From the NCBI GenBank assembly GCA_900553465.1, contig USDT01000053.1:1-9495 (forward strand): a stretch of DNA of 9,495 nucleotides, given 5' to 3'. Made by a program: the position numbers and the translations under genes. This document shows, piece after piece, positions 6,493 to 9,495 of this stretch; the stretch's first letter is position 1; each line of letters begins with the position of its first letter. The DNA is from an uncultured Prevotella sp. (GTDB lineage: Bacteria; Bacteroidota; Bacteroidia; Bacteroidales; Bacteroidaceae). A model generated the notes under the pieces. It worked only from the letters and a program-made list of their open reading frames with translations, had not been told where the DNA came from and ran no database searches.

Positions 6493-7755
6493 ATGGCTTT
6501 AACGGAAATCTTCTGCAACGTGAAGAAAGCGAGCCGGCAACTGGCCAGTGCCGGCGAAGAACATAAAAACACCGTACTCAACAATCTGGCTGACGCAATA
6601 ATGCGCAACAAGGACACGCTGCTCAAGGCAAACTCGTTCGACCTTGAGCTGGCCGACAGCAACAGTCCCATGTACGACAGACTGATGCTCACGGACAAAC
6701 GACTGGACGAAATAGCTGAAGGAATACGCAAGGTGGCGGCTCTGCCCTCGCCGCTCGACAAGGTGACATTGGAAAGAAGGCTGCCCAACGGGCTCCGGCT
6801 GCGCAAGATAAGCGTGCCGTTCGGAGTCATCGGTGCCGTGTATGAGGCAAGACCGAACGTCAGTTTCGACGTTTTCGCTCTCTGTCTGAAAAGTGGCAAC
6901 GCCTGCGTTCTGAAGGGAGGAAAGGACGCCGACTGGTCCAACAGGGCCATCGTGGCACTCATACACAACGTGCTGGAGCAGAGCGGCATGAACCCGTCGG
7001 TGGTTGAGTTGCTCCCGGCGACACACGAAGCGACAGCCGACATGCTGCGCGCAACCGAATACATCGACGTGTGCATACCGCGCGGAGGGCGCAAACTCAT
7101 CGACTTCGTACGCCGCACGGCGTGCGTTCCGGTCATAGAGACAGGAGCGGGAGTGGTGCACACCTACTTCGACAAGGACGGTGACACACAGATGGGACGC
7201 CGTATCATCAACAACGCAAAGACAAGACGTGTGAGCGTATGCAATGCACTCGACTGCCTCATTATCCACAGCGACCGCCTGGCCGATCTGCCGGAGCTCG
7301 TCGCACCGCTCAAGGAGCACAACGTGAAGATATATGCCGACGGACCGGCTGCCACACAGCTTGAAGGAAAATATCCCGAACAGCTCCTCAAAGCCATACC
7401 GGCCGAATGTGAGGACGACATCTACGGTACGGAGTTCATGGACTACGTGATGGCCATAAAGACCGTTGACACCGAAGACGAGGCGCTCAACCACATAGCG
7501 CGCTACGGCTCGGGACACAGCGAGTGCATCATCACCGCCAACGAGAAGGCGGCACGCTACTTCCAGAGAAGTGCCGACGCGGCATGTGTCTACTGGAATG
7601 CGCCGACGAGCTTCACCGACGGAGCACAGTTCGGACTGGGAGCTGAGATTGGCATAAGCACGCAGAAACTCGGACCGAGAGGACCTATGGGACTTGAGGA
7701 AATGACTACTTACAAATGGGTGATCGACGGCGACGGACAGACAAGAGACGCCTGA
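6493..7755 (+). CDS. proA: Gamma-glutamyl phosphate reductase
   Basis: NADPH-dependent reduction of gamma-glutamyl phosphate to glutamate 5-semialdehyde, which cyclises to pyrroline-5-carboxylate; the last enzyme, ProC, is not in this window. The 420 residues match the family length. Visible features are [33 protein letters not shown] (nucleotide-binding region), [21 protein letters not shown], and the catalytic cysteine Cys250 in [29 protein letters not shown] and [16 protein letters not shown] are at the C-terminal end. Gene order proB-proA is the common arrangement, since the unstable acyl phosphate is probably handed over between the two enzymes. A 64-bp gap separates it from argF'. Confidence 0.97.
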   Translation: MALTEIFCNVKKASRQLASAGEEHKNTVLNNLADAIMRNKDTLLKANSFDLELADSNSPMYDRLMLTDKRLDEIAEGIRKVAALPSPLDKVTLERRLPNGLRLRKISVPFGVIGAVYEARPNVSFDVFALCLKSGNACVLKGGKDADWSNRAIVALIHNVLEQSGMNPSVVELLPATHEATADMLRATEYIDVCIPRGGRKLIDFVRRTACVPVIETGAGVVHTYFDKDGDTQMGRRIINNAKTRRVSVCNALDCLIIHSDRLADLPELVAPLKEHNVKIYADGPAATQLEGKYPEQLLKAIPAECEDDIYGTEFMDYVMAIKTVDTEDEALNHIARYGSGHSECIITANEKAARYFQRSADAACVYWNAPTSFTDGAQFGLGAEIGISTQKLGPRGPMGLEEMTTYKWVIDGDGQTRDA

Positions 7756-7819
7756 CACACCGCTGCCGACGCCGTAAGGCTGACCTACAGGGACGCCGGC
7801 GGAGGCAAGAAAACGACAA

Positions 7820-8800
7820 ATGACAAAACAACAGGATATGCATACATTTTTCAACGTAGAAGATCTGGGATGCCTCGACAAGGCTTTGGAAGAGGCACGG
7901 GAGATAAAACAGAACAGATTCGGATATCAGTCGCTCGGCAAGAACAAGACCTTGCTGATGATATTCTTCAACAACAGTCTGCGCACAAGACTGAGCACGC
8001 AGAAGGCTGCCACGAATCTTGGCATGAACGTCATAGTGCTCGACGTAAACGCCGGCGCATGGAAGCTCGAGACGGAGCGCGGTGTCATCATGGACGGCGA
8101 CAAGTCCGAACATCTGCTCGAGGCCATACCGGTGATGGGGTCCTACTGCGACATCATCGGCATACGCTCGTTTGCCGGACTGACCGACCGCGAGTTCGAC
8201 TACGCCGAGACCATAGTGCAGCAGTTCGTCAAGTATAGCGGCCGGCCGGTGTTTGCCATGGAGACTGCCACGGTACACCCGCTGCAGGCCTTCGCCGACC
8301 TCATCACCATTGAGGAGCACAAGACCAAGGCACGTCCGAAGGTTGTGCTGACATGGGCACCACACTGCCGCGCGCTGCCGCAGGCCGTGCCCGACTCATT
8401 TGCACAATGGATGAACGCAGCCGACGTTGACTTCATCATCACCCATCCCGAAGGCTACGAGCTCGACCCTAAGTTCGCCGGAAACGCCCGTGTCACCTAC
8501 AATCAGATGGAAGCACTCGAGGGCGCCGACTTCGTTTACGCAAAGAACTGGAGCTGTCCGGGCGTGACACGTCCCGAAGACTACGGCAAGATACTGAGCA
8601 AAGACATGAGCTGGACCATCGACAGCCGCCACATGGCTGTGACGGACAACGGCAAGTTCATGCACTGTCTGCCCGTACGCCGCGGTCTCATAGTGACCGA
8701 CGACGTGATAGAAGGCCCCAACTCGCTCGTAATACCCGAGGCCGCAAACCGCGAGATTTCGGCCGAAGTGGTGATAAAACGCATGCTTGAGGCTCTCTAA
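7820..8800 (+). CDS. argF': N-succinyl/N-acetylornithine carbamoyltransferase (ArgF')
   Basis: Transfers the carbamoyl group to N-acylated ornithine, the form of this arginine step known in Bacteroides and Xanthomonas, instead of using free ornithine. Carbamoyl-phosphate site: SLRTR (53-57). Also seen are HPLQAFADL (153-161), KNWSCPG, and HCLPVRRG (282-289). In the loop DGDKSEHL, Ser96 occupies the position that, in my recalled alignment, is Pro90 in the B. fragilis N-succinylornithine enzyme and Glu92 in the Xanthomonas N-acetylornithine enzyme. Lack of Glu points to N-succinylornithine. Starting at Met7 (ATG 7838, MHTFFNVEDLG) makes this residue 90 and matches the usual N-terminus; the ATG at 7820 has GGAGG 14 nt upstream. 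Either start is possible. It is the last gene of the cluster, followed by a terminator. Confidence 0.93.
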   Translation: MTKQQDMHTFFNVEDLGCLDKALEEAREIKQNRFGYQSLGKNKTLLMIFFNNSLRTRLSTQKAATNLGMNVIVLDVNAGAWKLETERGVIMDGDKSEHLLEAIPVMGSYCDIIGIRSFAGLTDREFDYAETIVQQFVKYSGRPVFAMETATVHPLQAFADLITIEEHKTKARPKVVLTWAPHCRALPQAVPDSFAQWMNAADVDFIITHPEGYELDPKFAGNARVTYNQMEALEGADFVYAKNWSCPGVTRPEDYGKILSKDMSWTIDSRHMAVTDNGKFMHCLPVRRGLIVTDDVIEGPNSLVIPEAANREISAEVVIKRMLEAL

Positions 8801-8810
8801 AGAATAAAGA

Positions 8811-8844
8811 AAAGGCGTCGGAAAAAATATTCCGACGCCTTTTT
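8811..8844 (+). terminator. Intrinsic terminator of the operon
   Basis: A perfect 13-bp stem, AAAGGCGTCGGAA (8811-8823) with its complement at 8830-8842, encloses a 6-nt loop and runs into a T-tract (8840-8844). It starts 10 bp after the argF' stop. The A-rich left side means it could also stop transcription arriving from the right. No similar hairpin occurs between the five upstream genes, supporting a single transcription unit. Confidence 0.93.
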
Positions 8845-9054
8845 CATGCTCTGCCGGCAGAGAGGAACATCTTTTCCACAAAGCAGGAAAATATTTCTTA
8901 CTGAAACCAATCACGCAGAATTTCCACTGAGGCGGATTTTATCGACATATGGGAAAAGCATTCAAAGGAAATACGGTGACGTTTGGTTTCAATAAAAAAC
9001 GCGGTTTCAAGTCTTAATCAGCGTCGTTGCCTTATGCTGAAAGTATGTCAAACC
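8845..9054. other. Gene-free spacer between terminator and right repeat arm
   Basis: No gene is supported here. Structures seen are a perfect 14-bp palindrome, CTCTGCCGGCAGAG (8849-8862), right after the terminator, and a short inverted pair TGAAACCAA / TTGGTTTCA (near 8901 and 8984). Neither has an evident role. The segment has no similarity to the left flank of the lipoprotein region that I can see. Confidence 0.6.
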
Positions 9055-9156
9055 GGGCACTTTCAGATTTTCAGCATTCTGTGATTTTTCCGTCCGGGTT
9101 TTCTGTTCTACCCCGAAAAATAAGCGAGTATTTGCGAGCGGGCACTCCTTCGGATG

Positions 9157-9187
9157 CAAATTCGCGAATTATAAGAGTTTCATGTAA
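9157..9187 (-). promoter_or_regulatory. Candidate inward promoter in right repeat arm
   Basis: On the minus strand, TTAC (9184-9187), 19 nt, CGAATTTG (9157-9164). The spacing equals that in the left arm, but the -7 has CG where the consensus has TA, so this copy is probably weaker. Transcription would run toward lower coordinates, facing the end of the operon. Confidence 0.3.
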
Positions 9188-9262
9188 AATACTGAGCATC
9201 AAATACTTATATCTGACATATGTTTTTTCGTTCTGCGATAAGCACCGTTTAAGCATGCGATA

Positions 9263-9313
9263 AAGCCCATATCAGGGGCTGAAATGCTTAATATCATGCC
9301 CTGATATGGGCTT
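9263..9313 (-). repeat. Perfect 15-bp hairpin inside right repeat arm
   Basis: AAGCCCATATCAGGG (9263-9277) pairs perfectly with 9299-9313 around a 21-nt loop. It is the positional equivalent of the hairpin at 178-248: measured from the outer end of each arm, the inner stem halves end within 1 bp of each other. The stem sequence differs while pairing is kept, which supports selection on structure. It lacks a T-tract, so it is not an obvious terminator. Confidence 0.75.
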
Positions 9314-9495
9314 AACCGGACCGTAAAACGGGCATTATCAGAACGCGAATTGAATTATTCCGGCATACGCCACAGGGTATATGAAAAGACCGTTCTGTAT
9401 GAAATGCCCTTTATTGGATATGATTTAACATTCCTTTACATCTCTTTTGCGAAAAAATTTTGTCAAAAAAAAGTCAAGAAAAACTGTAAGTCCGT

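Larger units (their letters stand above)
9055..9494 (-). repeat. Long inverted repeat, right arm (non-coding)
   Basis: Inverted counterpart of 18-457 and the same length. The outer 46 bp (9449-9494) are identical to 18-63; 9372-9390 and 9234-9245 are identical blocks; 9091-9115 matches 23 of 25. Read on the minus strand it has the same order of elements: T-rich outer block, hairpin, promoter-like element in a dyad, conserved inner block. The inner end can form an additional small hairpin (CTGAAAGT / ACTTTCAG, about 9037-9066). A plus-strand frame of 78 codons (9027-9263) crosses it but looks incidental. The window stops one base past the arm, so the repeat may extend further. Confidence 0.85.

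Noticed and set aside
6499..7881. Long antisense open frame of 460 codons opposite proA and the proA-argF' junction
   Set aside because: It mirrors a GC-rich coding region on the other strand, a usual artefact; it has no domain or initiation context, and proA is unmistakable.
18..9494. Composite transposon bounded by insertion sequences
   Set aside because: The arms encode no transposase, resolvase or integrase, and no target-site duplication can be seen because the right arm ends at the window edge.

Overview
The window looks like chromosomal DNA of a Bacteroidales bacterium, most likely Prevotella-like. The clues are promoters of the Bacteroidetes type (TTTG, about 20 nt, TAnnTTTG), weak or absent Shine-Dalgarno sequences, a lipoprotein with an acidic surface-export signal just after the lipid-bearing cysteine, and an ArgF'-type N-acylornithine carbamoyltransferase next to proBA. 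The genus is inferred; no rRNA or other marker is present.

Layout: (1) 18-457 is a non-coding repeat arm. A second copy lies in inverted orientation at 9055-9494, so the two arms of 440 bp bracket almost the whole window. (2) 458-2840 is an AT-rich accessory stretch: a promoter, an intact surface lipoprotein gene, a tandem copy broken by an in-frame TGA, and a secreted-protein start that also meets a TGA, followed by a hairpin with a T-rich tail. (3) 2881-2937 is a control region with two ARG-box-like palindromes, the second lying between the -33 and -7 elements of a candidate promoter. (4) 3074-8800 is a GC-richer set of five same-strand genes with short gaps, ending at a strong terminator (8811-8844): an XRE-cupin regulator, an acyl-CoA synthetase, proB, proA and argF'. 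(5) 8845-9054 is gene-free.

ProB and ProA convert glutamate to glutamate semialdehyde for proline synthesis. ArgF' carbamoylates an N-acylated ornithine in the arginine pathway. Both routes start from glutamate, which makes an ArgR-type operator in front of the cluster plausible. The XRE-cupin protein and the ligase form a frequent regulator-enzyme pair; what the ligase does in this operon is unknown.

The most unusual element is the repeat. Each arm has a hairpin at the same place, and the stem sequences differ by compensating base changes. Each also has a promoter-like element inside a second dyad, pointing inward. The overlapping short open frames are less conserved as protein than as DNA, so the repeat is better read as a structured non-coding element than as a gene.
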